DNA of 64,000 nucleotides. It comes from Bedellia somnulentella (Eukaryota > Arthropoda > Insecta > Lepidoptera > Bedelliidae). The position numbers and the translations under genes were made by a program. Shown one piece after another: positions 10,395-22,173 of the stretch; positions within the stretch are counted from its first letter, which is position 1; each line of letters begins with the position of its first letter. The notes under the pieces are model-generated. The model did no database searches, was not told the DNA's origin, and was given only the letters and a program-made list of their open reading frames with translations. The DNA lies in assembly GCA_963576735.1 (NCBI GenBank), contig OY755197.1, positions 9,746,501 to 9,810,500 of the forward strand. The letters run 5' to 3'.

Positions 10395-10640
10395 TACATT
10401 GCAAATCACAGATGTTTTTATTCCGGGGGGAAATCCTCCAAGGATATCCCGCCACTCGAGAGAGCGGCGGGGGTATGTCAGACTTCTACTGACTAAAACC
10501 CCCCGGTTTTGGTGCTACTGGCCCTGCGGCCTATGCGGCGTCACCTTGACTTTTGTTGCCGGGCGGCTGAGGGCCGCCCTGGCGCGGGAAAGGAGTGTAC
10601 CTAAGCTAAGTCGGATAGGGTGAGTATAAAAATAAAAGAG
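10395..10640. repeat. GC-rich repeat fragment
   Basis: About 245 bp far more GC-rich than its surroundings, with TTCCGGGGGGAAATCCTCC and GTCAGACTTCTACTGACTAA. It resembles a repeat common in moths. The open frame through it has no recognisable domain. Confidence 0.45.
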
Positions 10641-11394
10641 ACTATCTTGAGTCTGGTGTGGCTCTAAATTTTATTGTTGGTGTCGGGAGTTCGCGTCTTA
10701 GTGACGTTCTCTTTTTATATACAATGCTGACTGACCATCGTAACATGGCCCGATTTCACACAATTATAAGTTTCATTATAAGTGTTAAATCAGTATATAT
10801 TTTTTGGCTTAAAGATTAATAAGCTGCATATTTTTTCTTTAAAAGGAATTAAATATACATAATATGACACTTCTGATTTTTCGAAATTTAACACTTAGAT
10901 AAAAATTTAAATTTTCGTTTAGTAAAAAGCTTTTATTGAAATAAAAAGGACGTGTGTACGTATTTTTACTATATGTTTTATGCAGTCTTATTTCAATGAA
11001 CTTTCTATGTTAGACTTTGTTATGCATGCAACTTCATGCGAGAATTATTTTACATATCAATCAAGGAATATCGCGGTTAATACTTTTCTTTTCTTGATAG
11101 ATAAGTAGAGTTTTCTATGTTTTTTACCAACGCAATCAATTCCTATTGGGCAAAAAAAAACAATGAAATTTCAATACTTCTAATTTATTGCTAAAAAGAC
11201 AACGGATCTCTAAAAAGTTTAAAACAATGCAATCACGCAGCCACCGTGGGGTTCCGTTATCTTTGTACCCGGATTTATTTGAAATTGACTTTATCAGCGA
11301 CTTTTACGAGCTTACATGAAAAAATATATCAGGGAAATGTCACTATTGACTATTCCTGTTTATCCTGTTACTGTCTATGCTGTCAAAATAATTA
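10641..11394. other. no feature recognised
   Basis: AT-rich intergenic sequence; no open frame, RNA gene or repeat with a second copy in the window was seen. Confidence 0.4.
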
Positions 11395-11800
11395 ATCTCT
11401 ATATATAAAATGGTCCCGTTGCTGACTCACTGACAGACAGTACCCAGCCTAAACGACTGGACCTAGAAAGATGAAATTTAGCAGGTAGGTAGTTTTAGTG
11501 GTTAAAATGAATACTAAAAAATAGTTCCAAGTAGCTAGTTTTAGTGGTTAAAATGAATACTAAAAAATAATTCCAAGAAATACCCACGGGAACGGAAATT
11601 ATGGGAAATTTAAGTTAGTATGAAACTCCCCCAATTTTTATTGTATCAGTTTCAAATTTGGTATAAAGACCCCTCAACAGATATGTACATTAATAAAGGA
11701 TTACCAGAAGTTTTTAAGGGAACGGGAATAACGGAGAATCTAAGGTTGTATGAAACATCCACAATTTCGGACGGTAACATAAATTACAGGAGATGAAAAT
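11395..11800 (+). repeat. dispersed repeat with a 46-bp tandem duplication
   Basis: Contains CTGACTCACTGACAGACAGT and ACTGGACCTAGAAAGATGAA, typical of a common insect repeat. A 46-bp unit (TAGTTTTAGTGGTTAAAATG..) is tandemly duplicated at about 11489-11580. Confidence 0.5.
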
Positions 11801-11825
11801 TCTATTCTGATATCTTCATTCCAAC

Positions 11826-12066
11826 ATACATACAAAAATATACTCACGGCTATAAATCTCTAGAAGGGGTAGCCAGAGCTAAGGAATAAGAAATTCCCCA
11901 GCCACTTTTGGAAGTTGCGTGGGGAAAAGATGGTAAAATAAAGGTTGTTAATGATGGGTCTCCAACCGCATCGCCCAAAAATCCCTTAAGCGCCAATACC
12001 GTTAGTTGCCTCTTACGTACACCCACCTGAAGAAATAGGGTAGTTCTCTTCTAAGCCGACACTACA
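11826..12066 (-). mobile_element. SINE1 copy
   Basis: CATACAAAAATATACTCACG .. CTAAGCCGACACTACAG. Confidence 0.8.
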
Positions 12067-12245
12067 GTTCCATTCCAACTATAAATTCATATACGGATCC
12101 ATCCCATAATACAAGTTATATTTAGTTTGGGGCTATCTTGATCAGTGTCCGGATATTAGTATATAGTTGGTATCAAGATATCAGAATAGAACTTCCAAAA
12201 GTTGTAAAGTATTTGTAAGCTTTGGCAGTATTTAGATGGGAATTT

Positions 12246-12460
12246 GCCGTGTAGTGCTTTGAATTTCACTACCCCTTTCTACCCACGGGTGCCGATAGAG
12301 GCAACTAAGGGTATGGCTATTTTTAAGTGGGCAATGCGGTTAGAGACCCACCACCAACGATACTTTATGTCTACCATCTTGCTCCCTATCAACTTGCAAA
12401 TGTGGCTGAGAAGCTTTGAAGCTCTGGCTATGCCTTTTGGAATTTATAACCGTGAGTATA
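12246..12460 (+). mobile_element. SINE1 copy, diverged
   Basis: GCCGTGTAGTGCTTTGAATT .. ACCGTGAGTATA; its tail is occupied by the LINE fragment at 12472. Confidence 0.75.
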
Positions 12461-12471
12461 TTTATTTATTA

Positions 12472-12665
12472 TTATTATTTTTAGCCATTTATGTCCCACT
12501 GCTGGGCAAAGGCCTCTCTCCCTTTCTTCCACTCCAGACGGTTTTGAGCGGTCTCCCACCACTTCTTATCCCAGAGACCCAACTCGTCCCTCCATCTTTT
12601 CCTTGGTTGGCCACGCTTTCTCTTTACACCGGGAATCCATTGCGTGGCTCTTTTGGCCCAGCGGT
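12472..12665 (-). pseudogene. RTE-like LINE pol C-terminus fragment
   Basis: The minus-strand translation reads RGQPRKRWRDELGLWDKKWW, then ETAQNRLEWKKGREAFAQQW and DING, the usual C-terminal end of RTE/BovB-type pol. Inserted at the tail of the SINE1 copy at 12246. Confidence 0.7.
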
Positions 12666-13340
12666 GAGTATATTATGTAAGTTTATTTAAAAAAGGGTTT
12701 TAGACAGGGACAACTTCAATGCGGGATGAAAAAAAAAAACAGGATAGTTCACAAACATTTTACTAAAAGCAACAGATCATACAAAACATATGGATAAATA
12801 TAATTTCTAGAAACAGCGTCTCGCAATCACAGTAAGGAAATCATTGATATTTTCTCCAAATAAATAGTTTTTTTTATAAAATATGGACACAAGGTTGTAT
12901 AAGGTTCGTATATTTTACTAAAAATATGTTTTGTAAAATTAATATTTGAATTTATTCGAATATTGCGGTTTTCAAACTATTTGGGATTTACTATATTTTA
13001 TATTTTGATTTTTTTCCAACGTAATATTTTTTAAATTATATTAAATGAATGATGTATAATCAATAACATATTTTTTTTAACAAATTTTTATTAATATACT
13101 TATTTAATTTGGCACTAGAAGAACATTTAAGCTAAATTATTATGTGGCGCTACTGAATTATACTTTACTAAAGTATAGTCTATACAAATAGAAGTACAAA
13201 CAAAAAAACATTGAAATAAATCCATCTCAAAAAACCTATTAAAGTTGATTCACAAAAGTTGTCCAAACATAGTAGACATAAATAGATATAAAAATATTTT
13301 TTGTGACTTGTTGATACTGTTCATTTCTGATCCCAGTGAA
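12665..13340. other. no feature recognised
   Basis: Very AT-rich intergenic DNA without coding signal or a repeat seen elsewhere in the window. Confidence 0.4.
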
Positions 13341-13345
13341 ATCAA

Positions 13346-13792
13346 TGAGAGGTTTTCCTTTTTTCCTTTTTTTCTTCTTCCCTGTTCTCAGGATAGATGG
13401 CGCCAGACTTGCTATGTTACTGGTAGGAACGGAACGTCACACCGTTTTTCACACTTGGATGTAATGATATCGTAAAACGGAACGTACATAAAAACGTTCT
13501 GATTTGAAAGTCTAAATAAATATCCGTTTAAGCCAAGATAGCTTAAAGTAAATAAACAAAGACGGTATTTATATTTAATATTCTTATTGTTGTTTTTACT
13601 CGCCAAAAAGTTACTCTATGGTGATGTGACACATGTTTTTAAAGTTGACATTGGCGAAATTGTTGTGGCAACACGATTAAGGCCACGAAGAAAAAATTTA
13701 AGTAAGTAACGTAGTTACATCAACGCCATCTACAGAGCTCTAGGAAACTATGTTGTTTTTTATTTCTCAAAAGAAAACCTCTCATTAACAAA
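13346..13792. mobile_element. about 445-bp MITE with AATGAGAGGTTTTC ends
   Basis: ATGAGAGGTTTTC at 13347 is inverted as GAAAACCTCTCAT near 13790. The subterminal parts also match in inverse (TAGATGGCG.. near 13395 and CGCCATCTA near 13726). No coding capacity. Confidence 0.55.
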
Positions 13793-13819
13793 AAATGGGA
13801 TTTTTTATAATTTAGCGCA

Positions 13820-14130
13820 ATGTAGATGCGGTACATTCCCAAAAAGCAGCAGAGGTTTCATGGCCATCAGGTGATAAATATGGCAATGAGCTACACTTTG
13901 CTTGGGCAGTGTATTAATGTTCATGTGGTATGGGCAAGTCTATAATCACTTTGCACAAATACACTGCTGTTACAAATTTGGTTAATAAATGCATTATCAT
14001 TATTATCACTGTCAAATGACTAACCACAAATCTGCCATATTTTCCTTCGGCGTTAACAACTTTGATAAATTAAGCTCACACATGACTTGAAAAAGGACAC
14101 ATTGGTGATTCGAACCCCACTGAGCTGTCA
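13820..14130 (-). mobile_element. SINE2 copy, old
   Basis: CATGTGGTATGGGCAAGTCT, CACAAATACACTGCTG, then GGCGTTAACAACTTTGATAA and TTGGTGATTCGAACCCC. Confidence 0.5.
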
Positions 14131-14140
14131 ATTTGGGTAT

Positions 14141-14839
14141 AGAATCAACACTCAAAACGCTTATTCCGCTGAGTTCTTGATGCAGAGTGAATGTCAATGC
14201 TGTATAAATGCTGTCATTGAAGAATGATTAATAATCAAATTTTGAATACATCACCTAGCGCCATATGACAACGAGCTAACAAACATAAAGGAAGTATTAA
14301 TATAATATTGTATTGTATAATCAGTGCTGGAAGCAGTCTCATTTTAATCTACAAATATTTGAGTTAACACAGAAAAAGCTAATTAAAACACCAATTCACA
14401 GCACATTTAGAACATAAAATTAACTATTATAATTTGTGGAAGAAAGATTGAGACCTTAACATAAATTATTTAATCATAATAATTATTCCATGACTTATTC
14501 AAAGTTTTCACTTTTTGAGAACCATTTAAAAAGTATTTCAATTCCAAATAGATAAAAAAACAAGTTTTATTTGTGATTTAAACATTATATTGACTAACAT
14601 AAATTATGACTTAATATATAATTAGCCTTAAATCTAAAATAAATAATACTATATTATGGAATGTATATTTTCACAAGCCTTTTTGTTAATTTGTGACCAA
14701 ATATTTGGGATATAGCAAGGTACAATCGTACCTCTAAGTCTTACTCTTATCTGACTTTTCTTTTAGCACTATAAACCACGTATCATATTTTGAATTATAT
14801 CTTTACACTAAATAGAAATAGCAGCAAGTAGTACATGTA
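14141..14839. other. no feature recognised
   Basis: AT-rich intergenic DNA, no supported feature. Confidence 0.4.
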
Positions 14840-15325
14840 AAGCGGCCAGTACACAATGGCCGACGATGGCCCACTGCCCGCCATCGCCACTGTGTACAGG
14901 GGGCAATGGTGCATGATGGCGGACAATTGTCGATCGTGGCGCGCAATGGCGAAGTTGTCGGTTTTTCTGGCACACTTCAAAGGAATCGTGGCGTAGCGTG
15001 GCCGGTGGTGTTTCCACAGTGGGCCATTGTTTAGTTCGCCACCGGCCGCTCACAGATACGTATAGTGTTTTGGAATATTTTATTGCAAAATGTATTTATA
15101 ATCACTATATGACGCAAACATAACATAAATAGCGCCAGAAATAAAATAAATTACATACATAATAATAAATAATTAGCTGCAGCCATAATTACTTCGACGT
15201 CCATAGCGAGTGGATTGCCAGGCAGTAATGAACAATGGGCCATTGTGTGAACACAAAGTGATCGTGGCCTACAATTGTGCATTGCGGATCGTGGCCCATC
15301 ACTGGCCATTGTGTACTGGCCGCTT
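14840..15325. mobile_element. 486-bp MITE with AAGCGGCCAGTACACAATGG ends
   Basis: Terminal inverted repeats AAGCGGCCAGTACACAATGG at 14840 and the inverse ending at 15325. The interior is rich in CAATGGCC/GGCCATTG blocks. It ends 27 bp before the target duplication of the P-like element. No coding capacity. Confidence 0.75.
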
Positions 15326-15687
15326 AAATAGAGGACTTTTAACTACATAGAGAAGAAAGCTTTGAGTAGTGAAGTATATGGAGATCACATAATGTTCTAT
15401 ATAAACTTTTCTGTCAAAATTGTGTTTGACGAAATGATTAGCTATTGTTGTCTCTGTCTGATGATAGTATTTTTGTGGGTGTCATTAAGACCAACACCAT
15501 TTTAATAAAGCTGGCCACAAGAATCTTATACATAACTATATATAGAATTCGTGGATGAATCCGCCATTTTAGTTTCAAAGTTTTTTGTTGTCTATGGTTT
15601 GATTTGTTTGTAAACATTGAAATTTTGTAGAAAAATTACAATTAATTGTGAAATAAACAATGGTATAGTGCTGAAATTCTGTTAAAA

Positions 15688-16100
15688 ATGGTGAAGTGTT
15701 CTATTCTGACCTGTGGAGCATACTTAAGCAGGAATCGACCTAATTTAACAATTCACCGGTAAGAAATGGGAAAAGTAATAAATCGACTATTTTTATTGTG
15801 ATTTTATTCTTTATAGCATCATATAGCAGACTCATAAAGCATTTATAGCTAATCCTACTTTAATGGTATACCTGAATTTTATAGAGTGAAGTGTATTTAC
15901 AGAGTTTTCAATACTTTTAGATATAGATTTATTGAATTTAAGTTTATGGTTATGTTCAAGATAGGGATGTTTTTTTATTATTGTCGATGTATTATATCGA
16001 TATTATATGAAAAAAACCTACTTGTTTCAGACTCCCCAAAAATGAATCCAAAAGGCAAAAATGGCTAGAAGCAATCGGAAAGGAAAATATTAATATATAG
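15688..16100 (+). pseudogene. truncated THAP-domain gene fragment (two exons)
   Basis: Exon 15688-15758 encodes MVKCSILTCGAYLSRNRP and NLTIH, ending in phase 2 at donor GTAAGAA. Acceptor TTGTTTCAG opens exon 16031-16100, which encodes LPKNESKRQKWLEAIGKEN, then INI and a stop. The joined 47 residues show the THAP start: Cys4 and Cys9 (C-x4-C), the IHRLP segment (usually HRFP) and the invariant Trp in QKWLEAIGK. The second zinc-ligand pair (C-x2-H) is missing because the frame stops. The fragment lies inside the terminal inverted repeats of the 15360-17198 element and is probably its transposase remnant. Splice sites look intact, so a truncated THAP peptide could in principle still be made. Confidence 0.75.
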
Positions 16101-16738
16101 ATATGCTAGATATTTTTGTTAAATGGAACATGATTTTAGACAGTGAGGTTTATTTAATAAAGTTAAATTATATTTTTTAACTAAAAGGTTTTAGTATAAA
16201 ATGTTTTTTTTAAATTATTTCTGTTACCTGTTACATAAGTAGTTTTAGGTTTGCTTTTAAATATTTTTTAAGTATTTTTATATGTCCAGAAGTGAGAATA
16301 AAGTGTTAATTTTTAATTATTAAGACTAAATTATTAATATTTCTATAATAATAATTGATAATGAAAAATACAAATATTTTATTTCTTGAAATGGCCATTT
16401 CTGTTACCACTGCTGTTCATTCTGGTTTTTGACAAGCCAACAATTGGCGCAATAAATGAAGGTTAATAGAATAAAAAACAGTAAACCCACTATTTACAAA
16501 GCAAGCGCTCGTTTTTTTTAATTAGTTACTGGCTTTACGCCCTCAACGTCACATGTACGGATTGCATGATTTAGGCTGTATCAGATTTAACATGAGAAAG
16601 ACATTATAAAAAATACGTGTACTAGCCATAGCTACTATGTTTCAGAAAATACTGTAAGTTTTTTCGAAGCAGGAATCGTAGTCACCATTTTTATGTTAAT
16701 GGACCACCCAATGCAGAAATCTAAATATCTATTATTTT

Positions 16739-16976
16739 TAAAAGATGTTATTAAAGGAAAGAAAAATTTCGACACTGGCGGGGTACACCTCCGGAGGTAG
16801 GAAACGCAAACACTACTTGAACGTGTAAAAAAGAAACAAAGGATAGAGAAATTTCGCGCTGGATGCCAACTGACACTGTAGCTCAGTTGGCAGAGCGACG
16901 GGGGCGTATACCCGAAGGTCGCGGGTTCGAACCCCGCCAGTGTCGAAATTTTTCTTTCCTTTAATAACATCTTTTA
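16739..16976. repeat. perfect 46-bp inverted repeat around a SINE3 tRNA-like domain
   Basis: Arm 16739-16784 is the exact inverse of 16931-16976 (the T-arm 3' half, acceptor and trailer of SINE3). The 146-bp spacer holds the rest of the SINE3 head and a CACCTCCGGAGGT palindrome at 16785. Confidence 0.9.
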
Positions 16977-17020
16977 TTTATGAGTAATAATCCCCACATG
17001 AGGAATTCATGTCAAAAAAC
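16821..17020 (+). mobile_element. SINE3 copy inside the P-like element
   Basis: GTGTAAAAAAGAAACAAAGG .. CCCCACATGAGGAATTCATG. Acceptor stem GACACTG/CAGTGTC and T stem GCGGG/CCCGC are perfect. Confidence 0.8.
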
Positions 17021-17206
17021 ATTAAATTATCTATTATTTTTTTTGAGATCCTAGGGTTAGCACGACCAAATTCTTCAGCTATAATATTATCGATAAAAAG
17101 TATCGATCACTGGCCAACACTAGTCGGCCATTTTGGTTTCAAAAATAGGCAGGATTTTATGTACATTATGTTATCTCCATATACTTCACTACTCAAAGGA
17201 AGAAAG

Positions 17207-17824
17207 AAACAAAGAATGTCATTTTTTTTATTAATGGTTGTACGGCCCTGGTTACTAGACCTTTTGAGCCCGAGAATGACATTATGCGTAAGGGATTCAG
17301 TTTCACAAACAAAAGTCAGAACAACGAATAAACCAATCAGCGCGTAGGAACAACCAATTTTGACAGTTAGTTTTTGGCGGTGTTTTAGCAGTATTTGTAC
17401 TAAGCTGCGTTTGGTTTTTGCTCTATTTACGTAATGTTCTCAATGTACATGCATAAATATTGATAAAACTGACTATATATGTTACGTGGTTCATTAAAGA
17501 GGAATAAAATTCAAATAAATAGCATGGTGTGGCAAACAATACTAACTTCGGTGTCTATAAGTCCAATCATTTTAAGCGTTTTCACGGAAACACATATAGG
17601 CACAATATTTGCAGTAATCAGATTTTTGCGATGTTTTGATGTTCTTAACATCGCGAAATATTTATTTAAATAGTTAAATAAAGATGCTTAAAAATTCTGC
17701 TCATTAATCTTAATCTTTTCACCCGATTTCACCTAAAATTACTGAACTTTAACAGAGCTTACTTTTCCATTGAAATGACACATTTGCCGACCTTATTTAG
17801 ACCGATAAAAAAACCGTCTAAAAT
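17207..17824. other. ClC-a 3' UTR and downstream flank
   Basis: No other gene is seen. The open frame at 17479-17673 (+) has no recognisable domain. The part nearest 17824 is presumably the ClC-a 3' UTR. Confidence 0.4.
17661..17666 (-). terminator. candidate poly(A) signal for ClC-a
   Basis: AATAAA on the minus strand about 160 nt past the ClC-a stop. It is the first canonical hexamer I see downstream of the stop. No transcript supports it. Confidence 0.35.
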
Positions 17825-17992
17825 TTAACTTTTTTTATCGTTCACAGTAAGTTTAGCTGTTTCACTATCCGAGGGGGGTGCGGGTTCTGATCCCTGCACC
17901 TTGATGAGTATGGGGGTGATAGGGGTAGGGGGTGCGGGGCGGTTTGCTACGGTTAGCGCGCCTGTGTTTACGTCTTCTATGGCTTTGCGGAG
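17825..17992 (-). CDS. ClC-a: ClC-a coding exon 23 (residues 900-954 and stop)
   Basis: Encodes [20 protein letters not shown], a Pro/Thr-rich tail, and [15 protein letters not shown] before TAA at 17825-17827. LRKAIE closes CBS2. Acceptor TTCTCTTTCAG. Confidence 0.93.
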   Translation of the reverse strand, partial: LRKAIEDVNTGALTVANRPAPPTPITPILIKVQGSEPAPPSDSETAKLTVNDKKS

Positions 17993-20900
17993 CTGAAAGA
18001 GAAAAAGACATATATAATTAGTTAACTCAACATTTATGCCTTATATCCTGGAAGGAGTAGCAGATTTAGTATCACTTCTGATATTCCCATCCACTTTAAA
18101 ATCGATTGCAGTGTGAAGTGACTGAAGGGCCATGGTCATGGCGCATGACCACCCTAGTTTAATTTAGAATAGAATAGAATAGAGTAACTCTTTATTGCAC
18201 ATCAAACACAAATTTACAAAATAAATTATCATACAGTTTACAGTGAGGTACAATTGGCGGTCTTATCGCTAAAAGCGCTCTCTTCCAGACAACCTTTGGA
18301 ATGTGAGATCGGTAAATCAGTTATCTGGCAGATGCACAAAACAAGCTGCACACTCATTTTTCAAAAGTAGCTGAAGAATTTCTAATTCCAATAATTGTTG
18401 CTTTATTGCTTAGATTTATAGTCTTAGCAACCGTGATAGCCCAGTGGGTAGAACACTCGGTTATCGTGCAAACGACTAGTGTTCAAATCCTGGGTCGGGC
18501 CTACACCAATTCGTCTTTTCTAAAGACATATGTGTGGTTCATTTATCATGGTTGTTAGCGGTGAGGGAAAACATCGTGAGGAAACCCACATGGCTGAATT
18601 GTACTTAGTCATGTGACAGTGTATTCATACAAAACAGCGATAGGCCTGCCCCCTATCACGTGAGTACACTGTCCATGCAAAACGTGGGTACTCTGAACAC
18701 CAGGTGACAAAGTCACGAGATGTTCAGAAGTATTAGTACCTCTGCCAACCCCTTCGGGGATATTCGGCGTGAACGTTTATGTTATGTTATATCCATGAGA
18801 TTTGCTCTGTGAAGTTGTAAATTAAATAGGATTTAAATAAACTGACCTCTTTTAAGGAAACGACTCCGTTTAATCTCCCAATCGCTGTGACGTATGCGCG
18901 ACTCACACCAAGTGTTGAGAATAGAGAGTGAACCTGAAAGTAGTCAAATTAATTATGATACTAAAAATCTTTTTCTGTGATACAAAAAAAATATAACTCA
19001 TTGTTATAATACTAAAAAATAATACGTCATTCAGAAAACATGTAAATAAGTACGGCAATTATTTTGCGATGTATAATACAGATAACGACACGGGCTGCTT
19101 TCTGCTATCTTTATTATATAGCTAAAAAACACTTATTTTCATACAAACATACATACATATACTCACGGCTATAAATCCCTTAATGGGGTAGCCGATGCTT
19201 TGGAATGAGAAATTCCTCAGCCGCTTTTGGAAGATGATTGGGGAAAAGATGGTAATAATAAATGATTTTGGTGACGGGTCTCCAACCACATCGCCCAAAA
19301 ATCACTTAAAAAGCCCCTATACCCTAAGTCGCCTCTTACGATCACCCACGGGTAGAAATGAGGTAGTGTTATTCTAAGCCGACACTACACGGTTATTTTA
19401 TTTTCAATGAAAGGTATTTTATGGGACTAAGTAAAAACAGAGAACCAACCACACTTCTAGAAATTGCTACAAAAACGTGGCGAAAAGAATAGTATATGAG
19501 ATTTCATTACGAACCCAAATACACATTTCCTTATTATTGTTAATCTTCTTCAACTTACAAATGGGATCTATTTAATATATACATACATACATATACTCAC
19601 GGCTATAAATCCCTAGATGGGGTAGCCAGTACTAAGGAATTAGAAATTCCTCTGCCATTTTTGGAAAGTAAGTAGGGAAAAGATGGTAAAATAAAGGTTT
19701 TTGGTGATGGGTCTCCATCCGCATCGCCCAAAAATCCCTTAAAAGTCCCAATCGCCCATAGTCGCCTCTTACGTACACCCATCGGAAGAATTGGGGTAGT
19801 GCTATTCTAAGCCGACACTACACAGCAAAGTTTTAATATATAGTATCTTTGATATTCTCTTCTAGCTACTATTGAGATCAAATAATCTTATAAACTTAAT
19901 CAACACGTATAGCGTGGTGAATAATAATGGATTCTGAAGCACTGATTAAGTGCCAAGTGTTTTTGCTGAAAAGTAAGTAAAAAAAAATAATATTTACCTT
20001 CAACAGTGATGTCCTCTCAACGAGTTGGAATGGAGCAGGGTCTATGTGGCAGATGTACAGACTCTCATCATCTTCGTAGTCCGTCTCATCGTGGGTTTGC
20101 TGTGGATGATAATAGAAACTTTTAAATAGTGTAATGGAGCAAAGACTGAAAGACCGAATTTGGATCTTGAAGTAGATCTTTTCAGGACGAATTTATAGTC
20201 GTTTCAAAAAAAAAAGGGGCCAAGTGCGAGTTGATCTCGCGTGAAGAGGGTTCCGTACGATGTTGATATTGAGTGATTTACCATGTTATTTTAATATCAT
20301 GGACTTCTTATAGGTTTTCCTATAATCTATAAAGAGAAAACTAATTTCTGTATTTTTTTCAAAATTTTAGGTTCAGTAGTTTCGGAGATAAGGGGGGGGG
20401 GAATGGTCAATTTTCGTCTATTTTCTTGAATAACTTGGAAACTATTTATTTTATAATTACACACAATACATTTAAGATCTTTTCAACAAGACCTTTCATT
20501 TGATATGCCACACGATGCAGTTTTCAGATATATTTTTTTAATTTTCCCCTTCCCCTCCTAAAATGAGCTTTCATATACAGATTTCATCTGCTCAAATCAC
20601 AACTTTGTGTTTGGGTCACAGGAATTGATATGTGCAACAAATTTCAATTAAATCGGTCTAATAGATTCGGGGATAATTGACTGTAAGCGACGGACGGGCA
20701 GACACACGCACGAGTGATCCCCTACCCTGAACCCTAACAAGTGCGAGTTGACTCGACTAAACTGTTAATTTAGAAAAAATATGGTTTCCGTTTGGAATTA
20801 TCATATTTATTTCTACAATATTTTTCAGATTAAATAATATATAATATATTTATAAAGCGTCTATTGACTGAATTTAAAAACTCACATCTCTCTTTCTTGC

Positions 20901-22119
20901 AATCTGTAGCATATGATCAAAATCGATTTCTTTCGCCATCTCCAACAGTTCCCACGCCTTCTGGTCTTCGGGTGACATGTCACAAACTCTTTCTCGAGGC
21001 TGAAAAGTTTGTTATTTAGGAATTAATAACTGCGTAGATACGAGGGTTATGGCATTTTATGGAGGTGGATAACAACCCACCATCATTACTTTCTTCTATT
21101 TTTTTTCAATTATTTCCTAATAATTTCCTAATAAAAAAAAACACAAAATAAGCACTGTGTTATTCCAAAAGCCTTTCAGAAGTTCAAATTATTTTGAGTC
21201 GCATAATTCTAAAATTGATACTACTGTTTCCCCAACTATGCTCAGTTGTACAAAAATATGTACTTAGATAGATTAATTTTCATTATAGACTGCTCATGAC
21301 ATATTATTATTGTTAATTTAAAATATTTTGTAATGTAAAAACCTAATTGTGATTTAATTGTGTCAAAATAATTTGCATGCCTGCAAAGGTTAGACATGTG
21401 AAACTAAATTATTAAGCTGTATCATCAAATGTACCATGTTCTACATAGCAAATAAATGAATTTGATTTGATGTGAAATCAGTGCTATAGATGAACACTTC
21501 GTATCGAACTTACCAGTTGCACTTTCTTATTGATAGAGGGGCTTCTAGGTAACCCAGGAGACAACGGCTCACCCAACCCTCCTTCCACATCTTGAAGCAT
21601 CGACGAGCGTTTGAAGATAGCTTCGAATGCTGCCCGAATTCTGAGAAAATATCATCACAAATAAATTAACAGATATTGTTTTGTGGCCAAGCATCCGACA
21701 TGGTTTTACATTAGTGATTAGTTTGTCAATGCAGGAAGACCAATAAATGCAATTAGTACAGGCATGCTCGTTTTAAATATTTAAGCATAGTTTGGTAGCA
21801 TCAATGTACATACATACATACATATACTCACGCCTATAAATCCCTAGAAGGGGTAGCCAGAGCTAAGGTATTAGAAATTCCTCAGCCACTTTTGGAAGTT
21901 TCGTGAGGAAAAGATCGTAAAACAAAGGTTGTTGGTGATGGGTCTTTCTACAGCATCGCCCAAAAATCCCTTAAAAAGCCCCAATACCGTTAGTCGCCTC
22001 ACGTACACCCACCGGAAGAAATGGGGTAGTGCTATTCTAAGCCGACACTACACAGCATCAATGTGTTAGTTTGAAATATAATGATACTAAATATATTTAT
22101 ATATAGGATACTTAATAAT

Positions 22120-22173
<54 letters not shown>

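Larger units (their letters stand above)
15360..17198 (+). mobile_element. P-superfamily-like DNA transposon, internally deleted, with THAP remnant
   Basis: The termini are 36-bp inverted repeats (15360-15395 and 17163-17198) beginning CTTTGAGTAGTGAAGTATAT, with one mismatch. They are flanked by a perfect 8-bp target duplication GAAGAAAG (15352-15359 and 17199-17206). Inside is the split N-terminal half of a THAP zinc finger, the DNA-binding domain of P-element/THAP9-type transposases. P elements make 8-bp duplications and have intron-containing transposase genes, so the assignment fits, but the catalytic part is absent. A SINE3 foldback (16739-16976) lies inside. Confidence 0.8.

Noticed and set aside
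16635..16970. 111-residue open frame with AGFEPATFGY-like start
   Set aside because: It is the antisense of the SINE3 tRNA-like domain (GFEPAT is a common artefact of tRNA-like sequence).
15352..17206. hAT family assignment from the 8-bp target duplication
   Set aside because: The ends lack the CA.TG start typical of hAT and the interior carries a THAP half, which favours the P superfamily; not fully excluded.
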